Notes: generated by a model not told the origin, from the sequence alone. Numbered from the stretch's first letter, positions 35,201-44,775 are shown. The stretch: DNA of 64,000 nt from Sodaliphilus pleomorphus (GCF_009676955.1 NZ_CP045696.1:62001-126000), one strand, 5' to 3'. A program made the numbers and translations.

Positions 35201-36619
35201 TTATTTTTTGTCTTCTTCTTTGTTATCGTTTTTGTTCTTGATTACTTGAGCCATAAACTCAGCCTCCGACACGATATGTTCACCCACAAAGGCATATCCC
35301 TTCATCACAGCGCAGCCGCGACGAATGGGGGTCATGAGCGACAAGTGAAAAATAAGCGTGTCGCCTGGCACAACCTTTTGGCGGAATTTCACGTTGTCGA
35401 TTTTCATAAAATAGGTGGAGTAGTCCTCGGGGTCTTCAACCTTCGACAACACCAGTATGCCGCCAGTCTGCGCCATGGCCTCGACTTGTAGCACACCTGG
35501 CATGATGGGCTCTTCGGGAAAATGTCCCTGGAAGAAAGGCTCGTTGGCGGTCACATTCTTTATACCCACAACATAGTCTTTGCCCATGTCTACAATTTTG
35601 TCGACAAGTTGCATGGGGTAGCGGTGCGGCAGCATTCTGCGCACGGCCATGTTGTCGTACAAGGGGGCTTTGTTGGGGTCGTATACGGGCGCCTGCACGC
35701 TCTGGTAACGAAGCTCCTGACGTATCTTTTTGGCAAGCGTGGTGTTGATTGTGTGGCCAGGCTTGGTGGCTACAATGCGACCTTTCAGCGGACGGCCTAT
35801 CAAAGCCAGGTCGCCAATCACATCGAGCAACTTGTGCCGGGCAGGCTCATTATTATACTCGAGCGGCTTGTTGTTGAGATATCCCAAGTGGCTCACATGC
35901 TTGTGCTCTACGTGCATCAAGTCGGCAAGCTTGTCGAGGTCTTCTTGCTTCATGGGAGTGTCATAGATGACAATGGCATTGTCCAAATCTCCGCCCTTAA
36001 TGAGATTCATCTGTACCAGGGGCATCACCTCACGCACAAACACAAAGGTGCGGCTTGCTGCTATTTCTTTCTTGAAATTTCTAATGTCGTCGAGTGCGGC
36101 AAATTGGTTGGCCAGCACAGGAGAGTTGAACTCAATCATGGTATCGATCGAGAATTGATCGTCGGGGAGCACAATGAGCGATGATCCACTCTTGGGGTCA
36201 ACCACCTTGATGCGTTGCTTGACCACATAAAATTCCTTGTCGGCCTCCTGATCTACAATACCCACCTTGTCGATGTTCTCGCAATAAACTATAGCACTGC
36301 CGTCGAGAATGGGAAGCTCGGGGGCATCCACCTCGATGAGGCAGTTGTCGATACCCGAAGCATAGAGGGCGGCCATGGCATGCTCGATTGTGCCCACTCT
36401 CACATCCTTGTGAGCCTTGTTGGCAATCACAGTGCCGCGCTGTGTTTCAATCACATTCTCGGCCAGAGCTTCCACGGTGGGAGCTCCATCCATGTCGATG
36501 CGCTTAAACACATAGCCAGTATTCACTTGGGCAGGCTTAAACGTGGCAGTGATGTGCAGTCCTGTATGCAGTCCCTTGCCTGTAACGACGAAGGGGGCTT
36601 TGAGTGTACGCTGTTTCAT
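35201..36619 (-). CDS. lpxC-fabZ: LpxC-FabZ fusion: UDP-3-O-acyl-GlcNAc deacetylase / 3-hydroxyacyl-ACP dehydratase
   Basis: A 472-residue bifunctional protein. Residues 1-305 are LpxC, the zinc enzyme that commits lipid A synthesis, with [18 protein letters not shown], the zinc-binding [16 protein letters not shown] and the catalytic [11 protein letters not shown]. Residues 325-472 are FabZ, the dehydratase of fatty acid synthesis, with [13 protein letters not shown] and the catalytic [19 protein letters not shown]. The fusion is common in Bacteroidetes and couples the supply of hydroxyacyl chains for lipid A with their diversion to phospholipids. Confidence 0.95.
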   Translation of the reverse strand: MKQRTLKAPFVVTGKGLHTGLHITATFKPAQVNTGYVFKRIDMDGAPTVEALAENVIETQRGTVIANKAHKDVRVGTIEHAMAALYASGIDNCLIEVDAPELPILDGSAIVYCENIDKVGIVDQEADKEFYVVKQRIKVVDPKSGSSLIVLPDDQFSIDTMIEFNSPVLANQFAALDDIRNFKKEIAASRTFVFVREVMPLVQMNLIKGGDLDNAIVIYDTPMKQEDLDKLADLMHVEHKHVSHLGYLNNKPLEYNNEPARHKLLDVIGDLALIGRPLKGRIVATKPGHTINTTLAKKIRQELRYQSVQAPVYDPNKAPLYDNMAVRRMLPHRYPMQLVDKIVDMGKDYVVGIKNVTANEPFFQGHFPEEPIMPGVLQVEAMAQTGGILVLSKVEDPEDYSTYFMKIDNVKFRQKVVPGDTLIFHLSLMTPIRRGCAVMKGYAFVGEHIVSEAEFMAQVIKNKNDNKEEDKK

Positions 36620-36640
36620 AATGAAATGTGTATTTTACGC

Positions 36641-37672
36641 TTACTTTTTAAGTTCCTCAATCTGTTTCTTCAAAGCTTTGATATCGTTGAACATTTCAGG
36701 CAGATACTTGAAATAAAACTGCTGACGTGCAAATTCCCGCGCATTGATAGCGGGTGCACCGAGCAACTTTTGCTTTGAGCCCACATTGTTGGGCACGCCC
36801 GACTGAGCACCTATGCCATTCTGGTCGCCCACAGTGATGTGGCCGGCAAAACCCACTTGCCCACCTATCATGTTGTTTTTCCCAATCTTGGTAGACCCGG
36901 CGATACCCACCTGGGCGGCCATCACCGTGTTTTCGCCAATTTCGACATTGTGGGCAACCTGGATGAGGTTGTCAAGCTTCACTCCTCTGTGCACGACTGT
37001 GGCACCCATTGTAGCACGGTCGATTGTCGTGTTGGCACCTATTTCAACATCGTCTTCAAGAATGACGATGCCTATTTGAGATATCTTCTCGTAGGTGCCA
37101 TCGGGCCGTGGGGCAAAACCGAAGCCGTCGCCGCCAATGGTGGCACCGCCCTGAACAATGCAACGGTTGCCAATCTTGCAGCCATGATAAATTTTTACAC
37201 CAGGGTAAAGAATCACATCATCGCCGAGCACAACATCGTCGCCCACATACACGTTGGGGTAAATCTTTACATTTTTGCCCAGCTTCACGTCTTTCCCAAT
37301 ATAGGCAAAAGCACCCACATAGGCATCATCGGGTACTGCAACCCCCTCACTTATGTAGCAGGGTTGTTCTATTCCTTTCTTTTGAGGACGCTGGCTGTTG
37401 ACAAAGTTCAACAGGTCGGCAATCGTCTCATAAGGATCTTCAACCCTGATCAGTGTAGCTTTTATGGGATGCTCAGGCTTGAAATCCTTGCGCACTAGTA
37501 CTGCCGAAGCCTTGGTGGTGTAGATATAGTGAGTGTATTTTGGATTGGCCAAGAAGGTGATGCAGCCAGGTTCTGCCTCCTCGATTTTGGCATAATTAGA
37601 AATCACAGTCGACCCATCGCCATCCACAGTGCCGTGTACAACGATAGCCAATTGCTGAGCAGTTATTTCCAT
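36641..37672 (-). CDS. lpxD: UDP-3-O-(3-hydroxyacyl)glucosamine N-acyltransferase
   Basis: A 343-residue lipid A enzyme. The N-terminal uridine-binding domain (residues 1-100) is followed by hexapeptide repeats from about 105 ([19 protein letters not shown]), including [20 protein letters not shown] and [18 protein letters not shown] with the catalytic His, and a C-terminal helix. First gene of the lpxD, lpxC-fabZ, lpxA operon, with 21 bases to the next gene. Confidence 0.95.
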   Translation of the reverse strand: MEITAQQLAIVVHGTVDGDGSTVISNYAKIEEAEPGCITFLANPKYTHYIYTTKASAVLVRKDFKPEHPIKATLIRVEDPYETIADLLNFVNSQRPQKKGIEQPCYISEGVAVPDDAYVGAFAYIGKDVKLGKNVKIYPNVYVGDDVVLGDDVILYPGVKIYHGCKIGNRCIVQGGATIGGDGFGFAPRPDGTYEKISQIGIVILEDDVEIGANTTIDRATMGATVVHRGVKLDNLIQVAHNVEIGENTVMAAQVGIAGSTKIGKNNMIGGQVGFAGHITVGDQNGIGAQSGVPNNVGSKQKLLGAPAINAREFARQQFYFKYLPEMFNDIKALKKQIEELKK

Positions 37673-37797
37673 TCCGATAGTTATCTATAATGTTACAAAA
37701 TTTTCACAAAGGTACAAAAAGGCAGCAACTTGAGCAAGCATTTACCTTATTTAGAGTAAAACAACCCTGTAGAGTGATTTTATTTGCAATTTTGCTG

Positions 37798-39363
37798 CTA
37801 TGCCTCAAAGTACTCAGCCAATTTTTCGGCACAACGCTCGCCGTCGATGGCACTCGACACAATACCGCCAGCGTAGCCGGCACCCTCACCACAGGGGTAT
37901 AGCCCGCCGATTGCAATGTGCATCAAGCTCTCGCCGTTGCGAGGAATCCTAACTGGAGACGATGTGCGAGTCTCAACGCCAATCACTATTGCCTCGTTGG
38001 TCAAGAAACCTTTGGCTGCACGGCCAAAGGTGGCGAAGCCTTTTCTCAAACGGCTGGAGATGAAAGTCGGCAACCACTGGTCGAGGCGCGAGGGCTGCAA
38101 GCCGGCAGCAAACGATGAGGGCGGGATGAGCCGCGACGGTTTGCCTTCGACAAAGTCCTTCATGCGTTGTGCTCCAGCCACCTGGCTGCACCCGGCCTCT
38201 TGGTAGCAACGCAGCTCCAAGTCTTCCTGGAAGTGCATCATTGCCAACTCCTTGTATTTGTGGTATTGCTGCGGCAAATCCTCGGGGTGCATCTCCACAA
38301 CCATGCCTGAGTTGGCCCAAAATGTGCCACGGTTGCTTGGTGACATGCCATTGACAACAAGCTGATTAGGGGCGCTGGCAGCTGGCACGACAATGCCACC
38401 GGGACACATGCAGAAAGAATATACACCTCGACCCTCGACTTGAGTGACAAAGCTATATTCGGCAGCAGGCAGGTAATCGCCGCGTCCGTTTTTACTGTGG
38501 TACTGAATCTCGTCGATAAGGTGCTGGGGGTGCTCGAGGCGAACACCCATTGCTACACCTTTGGCCTCGAGAGTAAAGCCCTCGTCGGCAAGCATCTGGT
38601 ACACGTCGCGTGCCGAGTGCCCTGTTGCCAGTATCACAGGCCCTGTATATTGCTCTCCACTGGCTGTTTCAACACCTGTCACAGTATCGTGCGCGATGAG
38701 CAGCCTCACCACACGCTCTTGAAAATGCACTTCGCCACCATTGGTCAGGATGGTATTGCGCATGTTCTCGATGATGTGGGGCAGCTTGTCGCTCCCGATG
38801 TGCGGGTGGGCATCGATGAGTATGTTTTCGCTGGCTCCATGCTGGAAAAATATGCCTAAGATGCGGTTAACCGAGCCCCGTTTCTTACTGCGCGTGTATA
38901 GTTTTCCGTCGCTGAAGGCACCGGCACCTCCCTCGCCGAAGCAATAGTTGCTGTTGGGGTCGACGATGCCTTGCCGCGAGATGCGAGCCACATCGACTCG
39001 ACGCTCCAGTACATTCTTGCCTCGCTCGAGCACAATGGGCTTGATGCCAAGCTCGATCAAGCGTAGAGCCGCAAACAGTCCTCCTGGGCCGGCGCCCACA
39101 ACAATGGCTTGCTTGCTGCCGTCGACAGGGCGATACTCGACGGGAGGAACAAGAAAATCGGTCCTCAATGGCTCATCTATGTAGGCTCGCACCTTGAGGT
39201 TGACCATCACATTTTTTTGCCGTGCATCGATCGACCGCTTAATGATGCGCACACCTTGTATCCTTGTCATGCTCATGTGGCGCTCGCTGGCTATGTAGTG
39301 GGCAATCGCCTCCTCACATGAAGCTGTGCGAGGCGTGACCCGAATTTGCAGTTCCTCAATCAT
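37798..39363 (-). CDS. FAD-dependent oxidoreductase (COG2509 type)
   Basis: A 521-residue flavoprotein. An N-terminal domain of about 90 residues precedes the dinucleotide-binding motif VVGAGPGGLFAALRLIELG. Later parts include FGEGGAGAFSDGKLYTRSKK, LATGHSARDVYQML, CMCPGGIVVPAAS and the C-terminal GGLYPCGEGAGYAGGIVSSA. It belongs to the uncharacterised FAD-dependent dehydrogenases; the substrate is unknown. It is transcribed from the same 113-base region as the HAD gene but in the opposite direction; TAATTTTG at 39388-39395 (minus) is its likely -7 box. Confidence 0.85.
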   Translation of the reverse strand: MIEELQIRVTPRTASCEEAIAHYIASERHMSMTRIQGVRIIKRSIDARQKNVMVNLKVRAYIDEPLRTDFLVPPVEYRPVDGSKQAIVVGAGPGGLFAALRLIELGIKPIVLERGKNVLERRVDVARISRQGIVDPNSNYCFGEGGAGAFSDGKLYTRSKKRGSVNRILGIFFQHGASENILIDAHPHIGSDKLPHIIENMRNTILTNGGEVHFQERVVRLLIAHDTVTGVETASGEQYTGPVILATGHSARDVYQMLADEGFTLEAKGVAMGVRLEHPQHLIDEIQYHSKNGRGDYLPAAEYSFVTQVEGRGVYSFCMCPGGIVVPAASAPNQLVVNGMSPSNRGTFWANSGMVVEMHPEDLPQQYHKYKELAMMHFQEDLELRCYQEAGCSQVAGAQRMKDFVEGKPSRLIPPSSFAAGLQPSRLDQWLPTFISSRLRKGFATFGRAAKGFLTNEAIVIGVETRTSSPVRIPRNGESLMHIAIGGLYPCGEGAGYAGGIVSSAIDGERCAEKLAEYFEA

Positions 39364-39387
39364 AAGTCATCAATTTTTATTTTTGCG

Positions 39388-39427
39388 CAAAATTACCTCT
39401 TTTTTCCGACATTAATCACTACTTTTG
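39388..39427. promoter_or_regulatory. Divergent -7 boxes for the flavoprotein and HAD genes
   Basis: TAATTTTG on the minus strand (39388-39395) and TACTTTTG on the plus strand (39420-39427) are both perfect TAnnTTTG boxes, set back to back in the 113-base gap. They lie 25 and 50 bases from their start codons. -33 elements are not clear. Confidence 0.45.
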
Positions 39428-39476
39428 TGTTTTAAAACAATCCTACACATAAAGCCTGTGTGTACAGGCATCGATT

Positions 39477-40112
39477 ATGGCAAACAGAAAAACAGGAATA
39501 CTTTTTGACCTCGATGGTGTACTGCTCGATACCGAGGGTATCTATAGCGAGTTTTGGGCTGCCATCGACAAGCAATATCCCACTCATGTTGCCCACTTCA
39601 CCGATGTGATAAAGGGCAGCAACTTGGCAACAATACTCAACACCTATTTTGACCCCTCGCATCACGACGACATCAAGGCCATGCTATCACAGTTTCAAAG
39701 CAACATGCAATATAGGTTCTTTCCTGGAGCCGTTGCGTGGCTCGACAAGCTGCGCGATGCGGGTCTGCCCATGGCTGTGGTCACAAGCAGCGACGAGCAC
39801 AAGATGGAGGCTGTGTATGCACAGCACCCTGGCTTCAACGACTATTTCGAAGCTGTCGTAGTGGGCGAAATGGTCACTAAACCCAAACCTTCGCCCGAGT
39901 GTTTCCTGCTTGGAGCCCGATTGCTTGGGGTGGATATTGCCAATTGCTACATCTTTGAGGATTCAATCAACGGGATTGAGGCTGCTCATGCCTCAGGTGC
40001 CAAGGTGATAGGGCTTTCCACTACCAACCCTAAAGAGTTGCTACAAGACAAAGCCAACTTGGTGATTGACAATTTTGAAGGCTTTACTATCGAGAAAATG
40101 CGCTCTCTATGA
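39477..40112 (+). CDS. HAD family hydrolase (beta-phosphoglucomutase-like)
   Basis: A 211-residue HAD phosphatase. Motif I is FDLDGVLLDTEG with nucleophile Asp at residue 11, motif II is VVTSSD, motif III is KPKPSPECF and motif IV is FEDSINGIEAA. The cap-domain layout fits the phosphatase / phosphoglucomutase subgroup; the substrate cannot be named. Its last codons overlap rlmH (ATGA), so both are translated together. Confidence 0.88.
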   Translation: MANRKTGILFDLDGVLLDTEGIYSEFWAAIDKQYPTHVAHFTDVIKGSNLATILNTYFDPSHHDDIKAMLSQFQSNMQYRFFPGAVAWLDKLRDAGLPMAVVTSSDEHKMEAVYAQHPGFNDYFEAVVVGEMVTKPKPSPECFLLGARLLGVDIANCYIFEDSINGIEAAHASGAKVIGLSTTNPKELLQDKANLVIDNFEGFTIEKMRSL

Positions 40113-40582
40113 AAATTACTCTTACTGTCGTGGGTCGCACGGCGACTGGATATTTAAAACAAGGCATCGATGAGTATGTGAAGCGGTTGTCTCACTATAT
40201 AGGGTTCGACATCTTGTGTGTGGGAGATGCCAAAAACACCAAGAGCCTCACCGAGGCCCAGCAAAAGGTTGCCGAGGGCAAAAGCATACTGGCGACGCTC
40301 GATAAAAGCGACTACATGGTGCTGCTCGACGAGCATGGCAAGGAGATGCGTTCTATGGAATTTGCTGCCTATATTCAAAAACGCATGCTTGGCGGCACGC
40401 GCCGCTTGGTGTTTGTTGTTGGCGGCCCCTATGGTTTTTCTCCCGATGTATACTCTCGAGCCAACGACAAGATATCGCTCTCGAAGATGACACTTTCTCA
40501 CGAGATGGTGCGTCTTGTCTTCACCGAGCAGCTGTATCGAGCCTTCACCATTCTCAACCACGAGCCCTATCATCATGAGTGA
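40109..40582 (+). CDS. rlmH: 23S rRNA (pseudouridine1915-N3)-methyltransferase
   Basis: A 157-residue SPOUT-class methyltransferase that modifies pseudouridine 1915 in helix 69 of 23S rRNA. The SAM-binding knot is seen as FVVGGPYGFSPDVY and SLSKMTLSHEMVRLVFTEQLYRA, and the C-terminal YHHE is the classical family ending. The start overlaps the HAD gene by four bases. Confidence 0.95.
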   Translation: MKITLTVVGRTATGYLKQGIDEYVKRLSHYIGFDILCVGDAKNTKSLTEAQQKVAEGKSILATLDKSDYMVLLDEHGKEMRSMEFAAYIQKRMLGGTRRLVFVVGGPYGFSPDVYSRANDKISLSKMTLSHEMVRLVFTEQLYRAFTILNHEPYHHE

Positions 40583-40650
40583 CCATTACCCCTCGCTGTG
40601 TCGCACAACGACACAACCATAGTGGGAGGCAGCCCAATTTTATAGTAGTG

Positions 40651-41424
40651 CTATTTCAGGTTTTGCCTCACCTCGTTCAAGTATTGCTTCATTGCATGCT
40701 CGTCTTTGTGGTCGATGATGCGCTGCAGCCGGTCGAGCTGCGACTTGATTTTGTCGAGTTGCCGGCTTGTTCTGGGGTTGAAGAGGATTTCCTGGAGCAA
40801 GTAGTCGTCTTCACTCATCAGCCCTCGCGCGATGGCCATGTGCCGCTTGAAAGTGGTGCCTGGTGCATCTTGATGCTTCATGATGCTGGCAAATACCAGT
40901 GTGCTTGCAAAGGGTATCGACAATGAGTAGGAAATCGTCTCGTCGTGTTGCTCAAAGGTGTACTCACACACGTGCAAGTGAAGCTGGTTGTAAAGGTCTC
41001 TAAAAAAGACCTTTCCAAGATGGTCGCTTTCGCTTATGATTATTGCATTCTCGTTGCTCAGGTTGTTGAGCGATGCAAACGTGGGGCCGAACATGGGGTG
41101 TGTGCTCACAAAGGGGTGACCGCAAGTAGCGTAAAACTCAGGAAGACCGCTCTTGACCGAAGCTATGTCAGATATAATGCAGATATCTGGCAGATAGGGG
41201 AGTACCTGGTTGAAAGCCGAAACAGTGTATTTCACGGTAGCTGCATTGATCATCAACTCAGGTTGAAACTCCCTGATTTCGTCCATGGTTGTAAATCTCA
41301 AGGCATTGAATGTAAACCGCAGGCGTTCGGCCTCGATGTCGTAGATTGCCACTTCGTGCTCGCGACTCAACACGTCGCAAAAGAAGTTGCCCATCTTCCC
41401 GGCGCCAATTATTAAAATCTTCAT
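40651..41424 (-). CDS. tyrA: Prephenate dehydrogenase
   Basis: A 257-residue NAD(P)-dependent enzyme for tyrosine synthesis. The Rossmann motif is LIIGAGKMGNFFCDVL at the N-terminus, and STHPMFGPTFASLNN holds the catalytic His of the TyrA family. It is shorter than E. coli TyrA because it has no chorismate mutase domain; that activity is on the preceding gene. Last gene of the pheA operon, 51 bases after the DAHP synthase gene. Confidence 0.9.
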   Translation of the reverse strand: MKILIIGAGKMGNFFCDVLSREHEVAIYDIEAERLRFTFNALRFTTMDEIREFQPELMINAATVKYTVSAFNQVLPYLPDICIISDIASVKSGLPEFYATCGHPFVSTHPMFGPTFASLNNLSNENAIIISESDHLGKVFFRDLYNQLHLHVCEYTFEQHDETISYSLSIPFASTLVFASIMKHQDAPGTTFKRHMAIARGLMSEDDYLLQEILFNPRTSRQLDKIKSQLDRLQRIIDHKDEHAMKQYLNEVRQNLK

Positions 41425-41475
41425 CGTTATTCTATATCAAGTTCTTGTTTATATGTTTGTTGTTAGCTTCTTGTT

Positions 41476-42573
41476 TTACAGTGCATTGCTATTTATAACC
41501 CTTATCTGCTGTCTTACCGACTCCTCGTGTACAGCCTGCATCACCGTTTCAATGAAGTCGCCACTCATGCCCAGCTCTTCGGCCTGGTTGTGGCGCTGAC
41601 TCATCATTGTGCTGTAGCGCTGTGCCTGCACAACCTGCATGTTGTGCTCCTTCTTGTATTGCCCTATTTCGCGGGCTATGGCCATGCGCCTGCTCAACAC
41701 CTCGAGCAGCTCATTGTCGCACTCGTCGATGTGCTGACGCAGCAGCGCCAAGTTTTCGGTTGATTGCTTGGTTTGTCGCAACACAAGCGTGTTGATGATT
41801 AGATTGAGCGAGTCGGGGGTGACTTGTTGCTTGGCATCGCTCAAGGCACAGTCGGGATTGCAATGTGATTCTATGATGAGACCGTTGAAGCCCATGTCGA
41901 GAGCTTGCTGGGAGATGGGGCCTATGAGCTCACGCTTGCCTCCCATGTGAGAGGGGTCGCACAAGATGGGCAAGTTGGGAATGCGACGATGCAGCTCGAT
42001 AGGAATGTGCCATTGCGGTTCGTTGCGGAACAGGTGCTTGCCATAGGTGCTGAAACCGCGGTGAATTGCACCGATGCGGCGCACTCCGGCATTGTAGATG
42101 CGCAGCATTGCGCCTATCCACAACTCAATGTCGGGATTCACAGGATTTTTCACCAGTACAGTCACGTCGTTGTGTCCTTTCAGTGCATCGGCGATTTCTT
42201 GCATGGCAAAGGGGTTGGCACTGGTGCGGGCTCCTATCCACAAGATGTCGACTCCCGAGTCGAGCGCTGCAATCACATGTTCGTGATTGGCCACTTCGGT
42301 AGCTGTCAACATGCCGGTTTCTTTCTTCACTTCTTGTAGCCACAAGAGTCCCTTGATTCCCACGCCTTCAAAGCCTCCTGGTTTTGTGCGAGGCTTCCAT
42401 ATGCCGGCGCGGAATATTTTGATGCCATTTTTTGCCAGCGACTTGGCCGTGTCGAGCACCTGGCTCTCGCTCTCGGCACTGCACGGACCTGCAATGACAA
42501 GTGGTTTGTCGGGATTCACTCCGTCAAAACTCAAGGGTTTTATATCTTGCAAAAGTTGTTGTCTATCAGTCAT
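41476..42573 (-). CDS. DAHP synthase fused to chorismate mutase
   Basis: A 365-residue bifunctional enzyme. Residues 1-255 are the type I beta DAHP synthase (KPLVIAGPCSAES, FRAGIWKPRTKPGGFEG, LPILCDPSHMGGKRELI), the entry step of the shikimate pathway. Residues 275-365 are a chorismate mutase (IDECDNELLEVLSRRMAIAREIGQYKKEHNM). In such fusions the mutase domain often provides feedback control of the synthase by prephenate. Thus one operon covers the first and last steps of Phe and Tyr synthesis. Confidence 0.93.
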   Translation of the reverse strand: MTDRQQLLQDIKPLSFDGVNPDKPLVIAGPCSAESESQVLDTAKSLAKNGIKIFRAGIWKPRTKPGGFEGVGIKGLLWLQEVKKETGMLTATEVANHEHVIAALDSGVDILWIGARTSANPFAMQEIADALKGHNDVTVLVKNPVNPDIELWIGAMLRIYNAGVRRIGAIHRGFSTYGKHLFRNEPQWHIPIELHRRIPNLPILCDPSHMGGKRELIGPISQQALDMGFNGLIIESHCNPDCALSDAKQQVTPDSLNLIINTLVLRQTKQSTENLALLRQHIDECDNELLEVLSRRMAIAREIGQYKKEHNMQVVQAQRYSTMMSQRHNQAEELGMSGDFIETVMQAVHEESVRQQIRVINSNAL

Positions 42574-42580
42574 AGTAGTA

Positions 42581-43765
42581 TTATTGTTTTATGAATTGGT
42601 TAATACGATTTAATGCTTCACGCAGGTTGTCTTGGGTGGCGCACAGCGAAACGCGTATATACCGGTTGCCGTTGCTCCCAAATATAAACCCTGGAACTAC
42701 AAACACGTGGGCCTGGTATAAAACATCGTCGGCAAGCTCTCCGGCATCGGCATAGCGGTCGGGGATTTTCCCCCACACAAACAAGCCTGCCTGCTCCTTG
42801 TCGTAGTGGCAGCCCAGTGCATCCATGATGCGCTCGGCAATGACGCGACGCTTGCGATACTCGGCATTCAACTCTTCATACCAGGAGCTGTCGCACTCAA
42901 GTGCTTTGACAGCTGCGAGCATCATAGGCTTATACTGGCCTGAATCGACATTGGATTTCACTTTCAAAATCCAGTTGATGAAGGCAGGGTTACTGGCCAC
43001 CATGCCCATGCGCCAGCCAGGCATGTTGTGCGACTTGCTCAATGAGTTCATCTCGATGGCTATGTTTTTGGCTCCTGGCACCGATAGAATGCTCAATTGT
43101 TGTCGATGTAGGATGAAACTATAGGGATTGTCGTTGACAATCACAATGTTGTGTTTCTTGCCAAATGCAACCAAACGCTCGAATAGCGATATTGATGCCT
43201 TGTGACCAGTAGGCATGTGCGGGTAGTTGACCCACATGAGCTTGACACGCTCGAGGGGCAAACGTTCGAGTGCTTCAAAATCGGGCTCCCAGTTGTTGTC
43301 CTCGGTCAAGTCGTAGTTGTAGATGACAGCTTCGGCTATCTTGCTGACAGATGTATAAGTCGGGTAGCCAGGATTGGGCACAAGCACGCCGTCGCCAGGA
43401 TTGACAAATGCCAGGGTAGTGTGCAATATGCCTTCTTTCGACCCTATGAGCGGCTGAATCTCGCTATCAGGGTCCAAGTCGACATTGAAATATTTCTTGT
43501 ACCACTTGGCGTAGGCCGCTCTCAAAGCCGGAATTCCCACATAAGGTTGATACCCATGTGCCTCGGGCTTGTGAGCCTCGCGACACAGGGTGTCGACAAC
43601 GGCGGGGTGGGGTGGACGGTCGGGACCGCCTACTCCCAGAGAAATGATACCAGCACCCTGCGCATTGAGGCTGGCGATCTCTTTGAGCTTGACCGAGAAG
43701 TAATACTCTTTTATTTGCTGCACGCGATGTGCTGGCACTATATCATTGTAAATTGCATTCTGCAT
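42581..43765 (-). CDS. Class I aminotransferase (aromatic biosynthesis operon)
   Basis: A 394-residue PLP enzyme of fold type I. LVPNPGYPTYTSVSKIA is in the large domain, NDNPYSF supplies the Asp that contacts the pyridine, and EMNSLSKSHNMPGWRMG contains the PLP lysine. Located between pheA and the DAHP synthase gene, it probably transaminates phenylpyruvate and 4-hydroxyphenylpyruvate to Phe and Tyr; this role is inferred from context, and an aspartate or LL-diaminopimelate activity cannot be excluded. Its start overlaps the 3' end of pheA by 23 bases. Confidence 0.87.
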   Translation of the reverse strand: MQNAIYNDIVPAHRVQQIKEYYFSVKLKEIASLNAQGAGIISLGVGGPDRPPHPAVVDTLCREAHKPEAHGYQPYVGIPALRAAYAKWYKKYFNVDLDPDSEIQPLIGSKEGILHTTLAFVNPGDGVLVPNPGYPTYTSVSKIAEAVIYNYDLTEDNNWEPDFEALERLPLERVKLMWVNYPHMPTGHKASISLFERLVAFGKKHNIVIVNDNPYSFILHRQQLSILSVPGAKNIAIEMNSLSKSHNMPGWRMGMVASNPAFINWILKVKSNVDSGQYKPMMLAAVKALECDSSWYEELNAEYRKRRVIAERIMDALGCHYDKEQAGLFVWGKIPDRYADAGELADDVLYQAHVFVVPGFIFGSNGNRYIRVSLCATQDNLREALNRINQFIKQ

Positions 43766-44585
43766 ATTCTCCTAAAATTTTAAAATCATTGATGAGTGGC
43801 CGAGTTGCATCGATCGACTGCTTGTATCGCTTATAATCGTTGAAAGTTAAGTCGATATAGAAGCGGTACTCCCATTCTCGCCCTATGATGGGCGTGGATT
43901 GAATCTTGGAGAGATTCATCCCGTAGAAAGAAAATATCGTGAGCACAGCCGACAAGCTTCCTTGTGTGTGGGGAAGTGTGAACACAATCGATGCCTTGTT
44001 TACTTTTTTGCTTTGCATGAAGCAACCTGCTGCCGCAGGATGGGCAACAATCAAGAAACGTGTTGAATTGTGCTTGTTGGTCTGGATATCGCTTTCAAGC
44101 ACTTGCAAGCCGTATAGCCGGGCTGCATACGTGCCACACACGGCAGCATGTCCCATGAGCCGGCCCTCGGCAATCATCTTGGCACTCCCAGCAGTGTCAT
44201 TGGTTTCTACCACTTTCATCTTTGGGTGGCGATGCAAGTATTGCTCGCACTGCAGCAGGGCCATGGGGTGAGAGTTAACCTCGACAATGTCTTCGAGCAT
44301 CTGCCCAGGCAGGGCAGCTATGGCGTGTGAAATGTGCATTTTGTGCTCACCAGTGATAATCTCATTGCTTTGTCGCAACAAGTCATAGTTCTGGAGCAGA
44401 CTGCCGGCAATTGTGTTTTCTATGGCCATAATACCAAGCATTGAAGCATCGTCGTGAAGCAGGGAAAACATGTCGCGAAACGTGTCGCAAGGTATTGTTT
44501 CAATATCTTGTCCTTGGAAATATTCACGAGCAGCAGCATCATGAAAGCATCCGGCAACTCCTTGTATGGCGACTTTGTGAATCAA
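43743..44585 (-). CDS. pheA: Prephenate dehydratase
   Basis: A 280-residue enzyme that converts prephenate to phenylpyruvate. The catalytic domain has VAIQGVAGCFHDAAAREYF and STRFLIV, the family's TRF signature. The ACT domain follows from about residue 195. Its Phe-binding motif, normally ESRP, reads QSTP here (KIQSTPI), so feedback by Phe may be weak or different. The start is TTG at 44585-44583: the family N-terminus begins exactly there, with AGGGA 15 bases before. First gene of the operon, behind the attenuator at 44610-44775. Confidence 0.93.
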   Translation of the reverse strand: MIHKVAIQGVAGCFHDAAAREYFQGQDIETIPCDTFRDMFSLLHDDASMLGIMAIENTIAGSLLQNYDLLRQSNEIITGEHKMHISHAIAALPGQMLEDIVEVNSHPMALLQCEQYLHRHPKMKVVETNDTAGSAKMIAEGRLMGHAAVCGTYAARLYGLQVLESDIQTNKHNSTRFLIVAHPAAAGCFMQSKKVNKASIVFTLPHTQGSLSAVLTIFSFYGMNLSKIQSTPIIGREWEYRFYIDLTFNDYKRYKQSIDATRPLINDFKILGEYAECNLQ

Positions 44586-44609
44586 TTTTATAATGAATTT
44601 CCCTGTATG

Positions 44610-44639
44610 AAAAATCCCGTCAATTTCGCTTGGCGGGAT
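44610..44639 (-). terminator. Attenuator terminator in the pheA leader
   Basis: On the minus strand ATCCCGCCA (44639-44631), loop AGCGAAAT and TGACGGGAT (44622-44614) form a nine-pair stem with one mismatched or wobble position, followed by TTTT. It ends 25 bases before the pheA start, so it must be bypassed for the operon to be expressed. Its 5' arm can instead pair with GGTGGAATG (44695-44687), which lies right after the leader-peptide stop codon: eight of nine positions pair, one as a wobble. Confidence 0.75.
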
Positions 44640-44696
44640 GTTATCTTAAAATCAAAATGTGTCTATTAAAAAAATAGAAAAATGAGCATTCCACCT

Positions 44697-44750
44697 TTAT
44701 CGATTGAAATAAAAGTAATAGTAATAATAATATGCACTAAATCGCTTCAT
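44697..44750 (-). CDS. Tyr/Phe-rich leader peptide of the pheA operon
   Basis: A 17-codon frame, MKRFSAYYYYYYFYFNR, with ATG at 44750-44748 and TAA at 44699-44697. Seven codons are Tyr and three are Phe. It starts 18 bases after a TACATTTG promoter box, behind an A-rich AAGAAAGAAAA start region. The antiterminator segment begins two bases after the stop codon and the terminator lies further down. This is the arrangement of ribosome-mediated attenuation: stalling at Tyr or Phe codons when the charged tRNAs are scarce would free the antiterminator and let polymerase read into pheA-tyrA. Confidence 0.8.
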   Translation of the reverse strand: MKRFSAYYYYYYFYFNR

Positions 44751-44767
44751 TTTTCTTTCTTTTGGTG

Positions 44768-44775
44768 CAAATGTA
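44768..44775 (-). promoter_or_regulatory. -7 box of the pheA leader transcript
   Basis: TACATTTG on the minus strand, a perfect TAnnTTTG match, 17 bases before the leader-peptide ATG. The -33 region is AT-rich without a clear TTTG. The rest of the gap to 45047 is AT-rich and shows nothing recognisable. Confidence 0.55.
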
